Source: an uncultured Eubacteriales bacterium (GTDB taxonomy: Bacteria > Bacillota > Clostridia > Monoglobales > Monoglobaceae). From it: a stretch of 6,628 nt of DNA. Below are positions 1 through 6,166 of this stretch, one piece after another (within the stretch, counting starts at the first letter, position 1; each line of letters opens with the position of its first letter). Below the pieces are notes generated by a model that was not told the DNA's origin, did no database searches, and saw nothing but the letters and a program-made list of their open reading frames with translations. The stretch is taken from contig CATVQN010000066.1 of assembly GCA_958346135.1 (NCBI GenBank), positions 1 through 6,628 of the forward strand. The letters are read 5' to 3'. The translations under genes were made by a program, and so were the position numbers.

Positions 1-141
1 TTGCTGAAAATGAGCGATATTTCCATGGACGCAATTTCTGAGATTCTAAATTTTAGCTCCGTACACACCTTTTATCAGGCATTTGTGCGGCTGAATAACA
101 TCAGCCCCACAGAATACCGAAAACAAAAGACAGAAAAATAA
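1..141 (+). CDS. AraC-family transcriptional regulator, C-terminal end (partial)
   Basis: Frame 1 is open from the window edge and ends at TAA 139-141, giving 46 residues. They match the last part of an AraC/XylS DNA-binding domain: 'ISEILNFSSVHTFYQAF' is the second helix-turn-helix with its recognition helix, and 'NNISPTEYRKQK' is the usual closing motif of the family (commonly a G-x-SP-x-x-YR pattern). Such proteins bind promoters through this C-terminal domain and sense a ligand through an N-terminal domain that lies outside the window, so the regulon and effector cannot be named. The gene runs toward the minus-strand cluster and ends about 300 bases from it. The assignment to the family is firm for so short a piece, but whether the gene is intact upstream is unknown. 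Confidence 0.85.
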   Translation: MLKMSDISMDAISEILNFSSVHTFYQAFVRLNNISPTEYRKQKTEK

Positions 142-311
142 AGGATTGCATAAAAATTCTCCAGCAGGAAATCAGCAACATACAAGTTCCGTAAAACCTC
201 CGCCTTGTAAGAGGATAATACCGGAAAGCCGCTGAATTTACATACGCTAAAGCACACTATTACCAACATCGGTAAAACCATATACTTCATTTTTGCGATA
301 CTGATTTTCAT
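75..311 (-). CDS. Doubtful ORF, hydrophobic N-terminus; possible gene remnant
   Basis: An open frame from ATG at 311 to TGA at 75 would encode 78 residues. It begins with a lysine-containing stretch followed by a hydrophobic core ('VLPMLVIVCFSVC'), like a signal peptide or first membrane segment, and then a more polar stretch with charged residues ('SSYKAEVLRNLYVADFLLE'). An upstream TTG at 350 could extend it by 13 residues. The Shine-Dalgarno sequence before 311 is weak (GAGAG-like). The last 67 bases lie antisense to the AraC-family gene, which argues against an intact gene. I do not recognise the protein. It could be the 5' fragment of a lost membrane protein, a small membrane peptide, or chance; chance is the most likely. 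Confidence 0.18.
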   Translation of the reverse strand: MKISIAKMKYMVLPMLVIVCFSVCKFSGFPVLSSYKAEVLRNLYVADFLLENFYAILYFSVFCFRYSVGLMLFSRTNA

Positions 312-443
312 GACTGAGTTTCTCTCAACTCGCAGTTGATCGGTTATCAATGAATCACACCTATACTCAAAAAATAGCTCCCATCTTGTATTTACATTTG
401 TACAGGACTGCCATCTATAATGAATGCTGCAGGCTTTTATTTC
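142..443. other. AT-rich intergenic region between convergent genes
   Basis: This 302-base stretch separates the 3' end of the AraC-family gene from the 3' end of the DUF3783 gene. It is visibly poorer in G+C than the cluster: 361-420 has 20 G/C in 60 bases, against 40 in 60 at 1081-1140. It contains most of a doubtful minus-strand ORF and several short inverted repeats. No tRNA-like or other RNA gene was recognised. No G+C-rich hairpin followed by a T-run was found on either strand, although transcripts from both sides should end here. Only isolated runs such as AAAAAA near 369-374 (T-run on the minus strand) are present, without a convincing stem in front. Confidence 0.6.
313..350. repeat. 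Two adjacent short inverted repeats
   Basis: Two dyads lie side by side. At 313-336, ACTGAGTT can pair with AACT and CAGT (8 pairs, with a 2-base bulge at 331-332) around the loop TCTCTC at 321-326. At 336-350, TTGAT and ATCAA flank CGGTT. They sit directly upstream of ATG 311 of the doubtful minus-strand ORF, where they could be an operator or leader hairpin. The stems are short and A+T-rich, so chance is a fair explanation. Confidence 0.3.
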
Positions 444-833
444 TCAGGAACGCTTTGCGGTCATCATCCGATGCTCGTTCCAAATTTCCCGTGCCATTTT
501 GGAAAAAGGCCAATCCCGATTGGTAGGCGTCATCATGGCTTTCACCGGAATGGGACTGAGCTTCTTTCTTTGGAAAAGTCCCATCAAAAGCTCGAACTGC
601 AGCTTAGATAAGCCGCACATCACCATCAGTTCTCCGGATTCGACCTCCTGCTGCAGTTCCTCGGTCGGATCCTCGGTCCGGAGAAACCCCTCCTCTCCGG
701 CCAGATAACCGATTTTCTGATAAACATCCTCTTTGACAATTTCACACACCTGAATTCCCATAGGCGCCACCGCTTTTTGCAGTTGCGCCTTTTTGCCCTC
801 TGACACATGGTATAACAGAATCCGTGGTTTCAT
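444..833 (-). CDS. DUF3783 domain protein, function unknown
   Basis: A 129-residue soluble protein with no signal peptide or membrane segment. The C-terminal half, about residues 67-124, matches the DUF3783 pattern as I know it: a 'MVMCGLS' strand, a helix 'LQFELLMGLFQ', then 'IPVKAMMTPTNRDW', where the T-P-T-N-R/K-x-W core is the family hallmark, followed by an 'EIWNEHRMM' helix. The N-terminal half ('PRILLYHVSEGKKAQLQ', residues 3-19) looks like the start of a small alpha/beta fold. The start ATG at 833 follows GGAGGA (841-846) at 7 bases. The gene lies 20 bases after the epimerase stop and is the last of the cluster. Family function is not known to me. Its position suggests co-expression with surface-glycan genes but does not prove a shared role. 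Confidence 0.8.
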   Translation of the reverse strand: MKPRILLYHVSEGKKAQLQKAVAPMGIQVCEIVKEDVYQKIGYLAGEEGFLRTEDPTEELQQEVESGELMVMCGLSKLQFELLMGLFQRKKLSPIPVKAMMTPTNRDWPFSKMAREIWNEHRMMTAKRS

Positions 834-853
834 TTCCTACTCCTCCATTGCCG

Positions 854-1978
854 TCACTTTTGAAAGCGATCCAATATTGCCTCTACAATCCGCTTTGAGG
901 CGAGTCCGTCGCCGTAGGGATTGACCGCTCTTGCCATTTGATGATAAGCATTTTCGTCCGTGAGCAGCTCCTGCGCCATCTTCACGATGGTTTCCTTATC
1001 CACTCCGGCAATCTTTACTGTACCGGCGTCAACCGCCTCAGGACGCTCGGTCTCGTTGCGCAGTACCAGCACCGGTTTTCCCAAGGAGGGCGCCTCCTCC
1101 TGGAGACCGCCGGAATCGGTCAGCACCAGATATCCCCGCTTAATTGCGTTATGAAGTTCATCGGCGTTCACCGGCTCAATCAGCTTCACCCGGTCTAAGT
1201 CTCCCAGAATTTCATAGGCTACTTCACGGACAGCCGGATTCATATGCACCGGATAAACAACCTCAATATCCTCAAATTTCTCCATCAGCTCCCGTACTGC
1301 CATACAGATATTGCGAAGGGGCTGGCCTAAATTCTCTCGGCGGTGTGCCGTCATGACAATTACACGCTTCGAATCCCAATGCATGGAACGCAGTGTCTCG
1401 TCTTTAAATTCGTAATCCTCCCGAACGGTGGTTTTCAGTGCGTCAATCACCGTATTTCCGGTAATATAGATATCCTTTGGATTGATATTTTCTCGGAGCA
1501 GGTTTTGACGATTCCGCTCGGTGGGGGCAAAGTGCATATCAGCAATGACCCCGGTCAGCCGGCGGTTAATCTCCTCGGGAAACGGAGAATATTTGTCATA
1601 GGTGCGAAGTCCGGCCTCTACATGCCCCACCGCAATCTGGTTATAAAAGGCCGCAAGGCTTCCTACAAAAGTGGTGGAGGTGTCACCGTGCACCAGAACA
1701 ATGTCCGGCTTTGCCTCTTTCATAACCCGATCCAGACCCTCCAGGGAATGACTGACTATCTCCACCAAGGTCTGGCGCTGTTTCATAATGTTTAAGTCAT
1801 AATCCGGCTTAATATCAAAAATCTCCAGCACCTGGTCCAGCATTTGGCGGTGCTGCGCCGTGACACAGACAATGGATGTAATTTCATCACCGTGCTTTTC
1901 CAGCTCCTTGACCAGCGGCGCCATCTTAATGGCCTCCGGACGGGTACCGAAAACGGTCATCACTTTTACTTTATTCAT
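854..1978 (-). CDS. wecB: UDP-N-acetylglucosamine 2-epimerase (non-hydrolysing)
   Basis: This cytoplasmic enzyme (MnaA in Bacillus) interconverts UDP-GlcNAc and UDP-ManNAc, supplying ManNAc for teichoic-acid linkage units or related surface polymers. The 374-residue length is normal for the family. Visible motifs in order: 'FGTRPEAIKMAPL' at 10-22, 'QHRQML' at 42-47 (region of the allosteric UDP-GlcNAc site in Gram-positive enzymes), 'HGDTSTT' with D99, 'HVEAGLRT' with E121, 'PFPEEINRR' with E135, 'GNTVIDA' at 174-180, 'TAHRREN' with H212, and the nucleotide-binding 'TDSGGLQEEAPSLGKP' at 287-302. D99, E121, E135 and H212 correspond to catalytic residues of characterised WecB enzymes. The chosen start ATG at 1978 has GGAGG 9 bases upstream. 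A longer reading to 2020 lies inside the preceding gene and lacks family similarity. The start overlaps the stop of the tagO-like gene by 8 bases. Confidence 0.95.
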   Translation of the reverse strand: MNKVKVMTVFGTRPEAIKMAPLVKELEKHGDEITSIVCVTAQHRQMLDQVLEIFDIKPDYDLNIMKQRQTLVEIVSHSLEGLDRVMKEAKPDIVLVHGDTSTTFVGSLAAFYNQIAVGHVEAGLRTYDKYSPFPEEINRRLTGVIADMHFAPTERNRQNLLRENINPKDIYITGNTVIDALKTTVREDYEFKDETLRSMHWDSKRVIVMTAHRRENLGQPLRNICMAVRELMEKFEDIEVVYPVHMNPAVREVAYEILGDLDRVKLIEPVNADELHNAIKRGYLVLTDSGGLQEEAPSLGKPVLVLRNETERPEAVDAGTVKIAGVDKETIVKMAQELLTDENAYHQMARAVNPYGDGLASKRIVEAILDRFQK

Positions 1979-3074
1979 CTTTCTTTTCCTCCATAGACGA
2001 TAAATCCTGATTATAGTCACTGTGCATCGACGGATCCTTCAACTCACCCATCAGACGCAGAGAGACCAGAATAATCAAAAGAACTGCCAAAATCAATAAA
2101 ATTCCACGCATATAGCCCTTAATTGAAATCACAACGGCGGTCAGACAGAGTACCGCAGTTAGGGTATATAAAATAGCAACCGTCTTTCGCTGAGAAAAGC
2201 CCATGTCCAAAAGCCGATGGTGCAAATGACCCCGATCCGGCGACATAGGCGACCTTCCGGTGAGAATCCGACGCACAATTGCAAACAGGGTATCGAAAAT
2301 CGGCAGCCCAAGTATCAAAAGCGGAATCGCAAAGGAGATAATCGCCGACAGCTTTAAAAATCCCTGAATGGAAATACAAGCCAGAATAAAGCCTAAAAAC
2401 AGCGCCCCGGTATCACCCATAAAAATTTTGGCCGGATTAAAGTTATAGGGTAAAAATCCGAATCCCGCTCCGGCAACCGCTGCTGTCAAAATTGCCACAT
2501 TGGGGTTATTGCTGATCAAAGTCAGTGCCAGCAAAGACATTGAAGCAATGGATGACACCCCTACCGCCAGGCCGTCTAAACCGTCAATCAGGTTTACCGC
2601 ATTGCAGACACCGACAATCCAGATGATCGTCACAGCAACGGAAACCCAATAATTCAGCACGATATAAGGAGGGCCAAACCAATGTGCCAAAGGATTTGCA
2701 AAATGTGCAATCCGAACGCCGGAATAAACCACCACCGTAGCCGCTATAATCTGACAAAGCAGCTTGACAATCGCTCGCATATCGGTCATATCGTCAATGA
2801 CTCCCACCGTGACAATGATAACCGAACCGATTAAAATCCCCATAGTCTCACGATCAATGGTGGCAAAACACAAAACGCTGACAATAAAACCGTAAAAAAT
2901 AGCAAGACCGCCGATGAGAGGGATCGGTTTACTGTGTACCCGTCTGGCGTCCTTGGGAACATCAATGGCGTTGATTTTATGAGCGAGCGAAATCACCATG
3001 GGCGTTGCCGCAAAAGAAATCAGGAACGCTACCAGCAACGCCAAAAATACATAGAGATTATTATCAAAAAGCAT
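1971..3074 (-). CDS. tagO: Undecaprenyl-phosphate GlcNAc-1-phosphate transferase (TagO/WecA type)
   Basis: An integral membrane enzyme of the MraY/WecA family that transfers a sugar-1-phosphate, probably GlcNAc-1-P from UDP-GlcNAc, to undecaprenyl phosphate, the first committed step of wall teichoic acid and similar glycans. The 367 residues contain about 10-11 hydrophobic segments. Motifs in order: 'DVPKDARRVH' at 38-47 with 'PLIGG' at 52-56, 'DDMTD' at 94-98 (Mg-binding aspartates), 'NAVNLIDGLDGLA' at 158-170, 'NFNPAKIFMGDTG' at 211-223 with D221, and a cytoplasmic 'RGHLHHRLLDMG' at 281-292, the histidine motif typical of WecA/TagO rather than MraY. The last 25 or so residues are polar and acidic. 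AGGAGG (3083-3088) lies 8 bases before ATG 3074. The gene follows trpS by 24 bases. The adjacent UDP-GlcNAc 2-epimerase supports a GlcNAc-ManNAc linkage-unit role, but the donor sugar is inferred. Confidence 0.92.
   Translation of the reverse strand: MLFDNNLYVFLALLVAFLISFAATPMVISLAHKINAIDVPKDARRVHSKPIPLIGGLAIFYGFIVSVLCFATIDRETMGILIGSVIIVTVGVIDDMTDMRAIVKLLCQIIAATVVVYSGVRIAHFANPLAHWFGPPYIVLNYWVSVAVTIIWIVGVCNAVNLIDGLDGLAVGVSSIASMSLLALTLISNNPNVAILTAAVAGAGFGFLPYNFNPAKIFMGDTGALFLGFILACISIQGFLKLSAIISFAIPLLILGLPIFDTLFAIVRRILTGRSPMSPDRGHLHHRLLDMGFSQRKTVAILYTLTAVLCLTAVVISIKGYMRGILLILAVLLIILVSLRLMGELKDPSMHSDYNQDLSSMEEKKDE
1988..1992 (-). promoter_or_regulatory. Ribosome binding site of the epimerase gene, inside the preceding gene
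   Basis: GGAGG on the minus strand lies 9 bases before ATG 1978. It is formed by codons near the end of the tagO-like gene (the M-E-E-K-K-D-E tail), and the ATGAATAA at 1971-1978 carries the epimerase start and the upstream stop. This decides the epimerase start and points to translational coupling. Confidence 0.8.
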
Positions 3075-3098
3075 CTTTGCTTCCTCCTGTGCACGGCC

Positions 3099-4100
3099 TT
3101 ACGGCTGAATAAACCCGACCTTACGATAGACCTTGGAGAGGGTTTTCATCGCTGTTTTAGAAGCAATTTCAGCTCCCCGTCGATAAACCTGCTCCAAATA
3201 GTCCTTGTTTGCCATCAATTCCCGGTACTTCGCCTGGATGGGACGCAGCGTTTCCGCAACCGCCTCCGCTACCGCAGCTTTAAAATCGCCGTAGCCCCTG
3301 CCTGCAAATTCCGCTTCAATCGCATCCATGGTCTTTCCGGTGACAGCAGAGTAAATGCTCATCAAATTCTCGATGCCCTCTTTACCCTCTCCTCGTTTCA
3401 CCTCGGAGCCGGAGTCGGTCACTGCCCGCTTAATTTTACGAACCACGACGTCAATGGGATCCAGCAGCAAAATATATCCGTTCTCGTTGGGATCGGATTT
3501 AGACATCTTCTGACTCGGATCCTGCAGACTCATAATTCTGGCACCGACCTTGGGGATATACCCCTCCGGCACCTTGAATGTATCACTGTAGGCATGATTA
3601 AAGCGGTTGGCCAAATCCCGGGTCAGCTCCAGGTGCTGACGCTGATCCTCTCCTACCGGAACCAAATCCGCCTGGTAAAGCAGGATGTCTGCCGCCATCA
3701 AGGACGGGTAGAGAAACAGTCCGGCATTGATATTGTTTTCATGCTTTCTGGACTTATCCTTAAACTGTGTCATTCTGGAAAGCTCACCCATATAGGTATT
3801 GCAGGTCAGCACCCAAGACAGCTGTGCATGTGCCGGAACATGGGACTGAAAGAAAACCGGGCTCTTTTCCGGATCCAAACCGCAAGCGAGAAACAGCGCC
3901 AGCAAATCCATGGCATTCTTTCTGAAATCCTTGGGAACCTGGCGCACCGTAATGGTGTGCAGATCCGCCAGCATAAAATAGCATTCGTATTCATCTGTTT
4001 TTTGCAGCTGCACCCAGTTTCGGAGCGCTCCCACATAATTCCCGAGCGTCAAGGCACCGGAGGGCTGAATGCCGCTCAATATTCTCTTCTTCTCGCTCAT
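3099..4100 (-). CDS. trpS: Tryptophan--tRNA ligase
   Basis: A class I aminoacyl-tRNA synthetase that activates tryptophan with ATP and charges tRNA-Trp in the cytoplasm. The 333 residues match the usual size of the bacterial enzyme. 'SGIQPSGALTLGNYVGAL' at 9-26 holds the HIGH-equivalent 'TLGN'. 'YPSLMAADILLYQADLVPVG' at 131-150 includes M135 and D138, equivalent to tryptophan-pocket residues of the Geobacillus stearothermophilus enzyme, followed by 'EDQRQH'. 'KMSKS' is at 198-202. ATG 4100 is preferred because AGGTGAG (4105-4111) precedes it closely; a GTG at 4109 in the same frame would add three residues but has no good ribosome binding site. Only one base separates the aminotransferase stop from this ATG. 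No T-box leader or promoter is visible just ahead, so expression appears to depend on the cluster. Confidence 0.97.
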   Translation of the reverse strand: MSEKKRILSGIQPSGALTLGNYVGALRNWVQLQKTDEYECYFMLADLHTITVRQVPKDFRKNAMDLLALFLACGLDPEKSPVFFQSHVPAHAQLSWVLTCNTYMGELSRMTQFKDKSRKHENNINAGLFLYPSLMAADILLYQADLVPVGEDQRQHLELTRDLANRFNHAYSDTFKVPEGYIPKVGARIMSLQDPSQKMSKSDPNENGYILLLDPIDVVVRKIKRAVTDSGSEVKRGEGKEGIENLMSIYSAVTGKTMDAIEAEFAGRGYGDFKAAVAEAVAETLRPIQAKYRELMANKDYLEQVYRRGAEIASKTAMKTLSKVYRKVGFIQP

Positions 4101-4101
4101 G

Positions 4102-5301
4102 CTACTCACCTACCACTTCTTTTAAAACATCGCCCAAAATTTTAATTCCTTTTCGAATATCCTCCTCCGATGCCGTGGAGTAGTTCATCCGGAAGGTGCT
4201 GTAGCTGGCCTTATCGTCTACCATGGTGGTTGCGCCCGGCACAAAGGCCACTCCCTTCTCCAGCGCCTTTTTCATCACATCCGTGCTGTCATACTGCTTA
4301 GGCATGGTACAGAACAAAAACAGTCCACCCAGGGGACAGGTATGGGTGACGGAGGTAGGAAAATACTCATCCATGCATTCCATCATCAGCTTACATTTCT
4401 TTCCGTAAGCGCTGCGAAGCTTGGCAATATGCGCATCAATATCAAAACGGGTCACGAACTCATAGGCAATCATCTGAGACAGGACATTGGTGTGCACATC
4501 CTCCACCTGCTTGCAGATAATCATTCTCTCCAAAAGCGCCGGATCACAGCTGGCAAATCCCAGACGCAAACCCGGAGACAATATTTTGGAAAAAGACCCC
4601 AGATAAACCACACGGCCATCCTTGTCCATAGATTTTATAGTGGGAATGTCCTCACCTGCAAAGCGCAGTTCTCCGTAGGGATTATCCTCAAAGATCATAA
4701 AGTCATAGGTATCTGCCAGTTCTAACAGTTTTTTCCGTTTTTCAAGGGACATGGTAATCCCGGAGGGATTCTGGAAGGTAGCAATGGTATAAAGAATCTT
4801 TACATTGGGATGCGCCTTCAAGGTCTCCTCAAACCGAACCAGATCCAAACCATCGCTCTCCACCGGAACACCGTATAGCTCTGCATTGTTGCTGCGAAAC
4901 GCATTCAGCCCGCCGATAAAACTGGGTTCCTCACAAATCACACCGTCTCCGGGATTGAGCAAGGATTTTGCCGCAAGATCAATACCCTGCTGGCCGCCGC
5001 TGACAATAATCGTTCCGTCCCGGTCACTGATGATCCCCTGGCGGGTCAGCCGGTCAATCACCCATTTGCGTAAAGGTTCATAGCCTTCGGTCACGCCATA
5101 TTGCAGCGCAACATCTCCCTGACTGCGCAGTATATCCGCCGCAATCCCGGCCAGTTCCTCTTTCGGGAACAGGTTGGGGTCAGGCGCACCGCCCGCAAAG
5201 GAAATAATCCCCGGCTTTGCCAAAAGCTTAAAAATTTCACGAATTGCGGATGCCTCCAAGTGTTTTACCTTATCTGAAAACTTTTTTTGTATCTCCTGCA
5301 T
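4102..5301 (-). CDS. PLP-dependent aminotransferase, fold type I (class I/II)
   Basis: A cytoplasmic transaminase that uses pyridoxal phosphate to move an amino group between an amino acid and a 2-oxo acid. The 399-residue protein resembles the catalytic half of MocR-type regulators and the LysN/ARO8 (2-aminoadipate or aromatic) group, but carries no N-terminal helix-turn-helix. Visible features: 'ISFAGGAPDPNLFP' at 33-46 (substrate-side N-terminal segment of this group), 'LQYGVTEGYEPLR' at 66-78, 'SGGQQGIDL' at 101-109, 'FQNPSG' with N178, 'FEDNPYGELRF' with D206, 'GSFSKILSPGLRLG' with K239 as the Schiff-base lysine, and 'FRMNYS' with R371 as the substrate-carboxylate arginine. GAGGAG (5311-5316) lies 9 bases before ATG 5301. 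The gene begins 44 bases after the small membrane-protein gene. The substrate cannot be told from sequence; proximity to trpS is weak evidence for an aromatic one. Confidence 0.9.
   Translation of the reverse strand: MQEIQKKFSDKVKHLEASAIREIFKLLAKPGIISFAGGAPDPNLFPKEELAGIAADILRSQGDVALQYGVTEGYEPLRKWVIDRLTRQGIISDRDGTIIVSGGQQGIDLAAKSLLNPGDGVICEEPSFIGGLNAFRSNNAELYGVPVESDGLDLVRFEETLKAHPNVKILYTIATFQNPSGITMSLEKRKKLLELADTYDFMIFEDNPYGELRFAGEDIPTIKSMDKDGRVVYLGSFSKILSPGLRLGFASCDPALLERMIICKQVEDVHTNVLSQMIAYEFVTRFDIDAHIAKLRSAYGKKCKLMMECMDEYFPTSVTHTCPLGGLFLFCTMPKQYDSTDVMKKALEKGVAFVPGATTMVDDKASYSTFRMNYSTASEEDIRKGIKILGDVLKEVVGE
4105..4111 (-). promoter_or_regulatory. Ribosome binding site of trpS within the aminotransferase end
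   Basis: AGGTGAG on the minus strand overlaps the last codons of the aminotransferase gene and sits just ahead of ATG 4100. It favours that ATG over the in-frame GTG at 4109 and suggests translational coupling of trpS to the upstream gene. Confidence 0.6.
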
Positions 5302-5345
5302 TTTCTACATCTCCTCATCCATTGATAACATTTTATATCCGTTGT

Positions 5346-5606
5346 CTATTCTCCGTCCTCCAGAAAATATTTTCGTATCACCCCAAAAAGCGCAATGATA
5401 GCCGCGGCGATCAATAGCAGGTTTTTCACCAGTTCCAACCCCCGCTGAAACCGCAGCAGCCGCCGGTAATTTTTCGCCTTGCGTCTTCCTCTGCGATATG
5501 CACGCTCGGCGCCCCTGGCAGCCGCCTCTACACGTTCGCCTGCACGATGGACATAGGGCGCCGCAAAATCTACCGCTTCGTCATAATACTCCTGCCATTT
5601 ACTCAT
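5346..5606 (-). CDS. Small single-pass membrane protein, unknown function
   Basis: An 86-residue protein I do not recognise. Residues 1-30 form a mixed-charge, alanine-rich segment with aromatics ('KWQEYYDEAVDFAAPYV'). Residues 31-56 are strongly basic ('RAYRRGRRKAKNYRR' at 35-49). Residues about 58-78 are one hydrophobic segment ('LVKNLLLIAAAIIALFGVI'), followed by a short 'RKYFLEDGE' tail. The basic block before the membrane segment predicts a cytoplasmic N-terminus by the positive-inside rule, giving a nearly tail-anchored protein; the arginines could contact phospholipid head groups or nucleic acid. It has a strong ribosome binding site, AGGAGG at 5616-5621, 9 bases before ATG 5606, and starts 17 bases after the hpt stop. 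It is therefore very probably expressed. The function is unknown. Confidence 0.75.
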   Translation of the reverse strand: MSKWQEYYDEAVDFAAPYVHRAGERVEAAARGAERAYRRGRRKAKNYRRLLRFQRGLELVKNLLLIAAAIIALFGVIRKYFLEDGE

Positions 5607-5623
5607 ATTCTGAAACCTCCTGT

Positions 5624-6166
5624 CTAGTCAGCATCAAAAATCTCCACTTCTGCAATATAGGGCAGCTGTCGGAACCGCTCGTCGCAGTCCAAACCATAGC
5701 CTACAATAAACTTGTCCGGAATTTCAAATCCGGTATAATCCGCTTCAAACACAACCTGGCGCCGAGACGGCTTGCTCAGCAGCGAACAGACCTTCACAGA
5801 TGCAGGGCCGCGCTGCTTTAGCATGGGAATCAGCTGTACTAAAGTATTCCCGGAGTCAATAATATCTTCTGCCAAAAGTACATTTTTTCCGGCAATGTCC
5901 ACATCAATGTCCTTTTTGATTTTTAAAACACCGCTGCTCTCAGTACCCCGTCCGTAGCTGGAAACTTGCATAAAATGGACCTGCACATCCCCTTTCAAAT
6001 GCCTTACCAAATCACCGATAAAGACAAAGCAGCCTTTTAAAATCCCAAGTACAATCAGCTCGCCTTCTCCATAGTCCCGATTGATTTCTTCCCCCAACTC
6101 CCGGACTCTCTGTTTAATCTGTTCCTCCGTCAGCATAATCTCGCCGACTCTCATCTGCTGTGCCAT
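5624..6166 (-). CDS. hpt: Hypoxanthine phosphoribosyltransferase
   Basis: A cytoplasmic purine-salvage enzyme that joins hypoxanthine (and usually guanine) with PRPP to give IMP or GMP. The 180-residue length fits the family. Visible motifs: 'VLGILKGCFVFIGDL' at 39-53 (the loop ending in L-K-G that contacts pyrophosphate), 'SSYGRGTESSG' at 69-79 (flexible catalytic loop), 'VLLAEDIIDSGNTL' at 96-109 (PRPP-binding signature with the acidic pair E100-D101), 'KPSRR' at 132-136, and 'PDKFIVGYGLDCDERFRQLP' at 150-169 (purine-binding region). ATG 6166 is chosen because a GGTGA lies 6 bases upstream. It makes the gene overlap the end of tilS by 53 bases. In-frame ATGs at 6154 and 6136 are possible alternatives, and many family members begin near the latter. 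The tilS-hpt order is common in Firmicutes. Confidence 0.95.
   Translation of the reverse strand: MAQQMRVGEIMLTEEQIKQRVRELGEEINRDYGEGELIVLGILKGCFVFIGDLVRHLKGDVQVHFMQVSSYGRGTESSGVLKIKKDIDVDIAGKNVLLAEDIIDSGNTLVQLIPMLKQRGPASVKVCSLLSKPSRRQVVFEADYTGFEIPDKFIVGYGLDCDERFRQLPYIAEVEIFDAD

Noticed and set aside
187..226. Imperfect dyad (TTCCG...CGGAA with inner CCTC/GAGG), plus TACAAG/CTTGTA at 181-209, considered as a terminator or attenuator after the AraC-family gene.
   Set aside because: Stems are only 4-6 pairs with large loops, the two pairings exclude each other, and no T-run follows on either strand.
391..421. Plus-strand promoter-like pair TTTACA (391-396) and TATAAT (416-421).
   Set aside because: Spacing is 19 bases, and what follows on the plus strand is only the antisense of the DUF3783 gene; AT-rich DNA gives such matches by chance.
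420..708. Plus-strand ORFs at 420-611 and 424-708.
   Set aside because: They lie opposite the well-supported DUF3783 gene, have serine- and cysteine-rich low-quality sequence, and show no family features.
1979..2020. 14-residue N-terminal extension of the epimerase.
   Set aside because: It has no ribosome binding site, overlaps the end of the preceding gene, and the family sequence begins at the MNKVKVMTVFGTRPE start.
2934..4145. Long plus-strand ORF of 403 codons.
   Set aside because: It is antisense to trpS and the tagO-like gene, both of which carry complete catalytic motifs; the translated product has no recognisable domain.
5302..5345. Possible internal promoter in the 44-base gap before the aminotransferase.
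   Set aside because: Hexamers resembling TATAAA and TAGACA occur, but none are correctly spaced as a pair; the gap is explained by the ribosome binding site and AT-rich spacer.
5840..5881. Asparagine in the Hpt PRPP loop (EDIIDSGNTL) considered as an unusual substitution.
   Set aside because: The same N is found in well-known Hpt enzymes such as that of E. coli, so it is ordinary variation.
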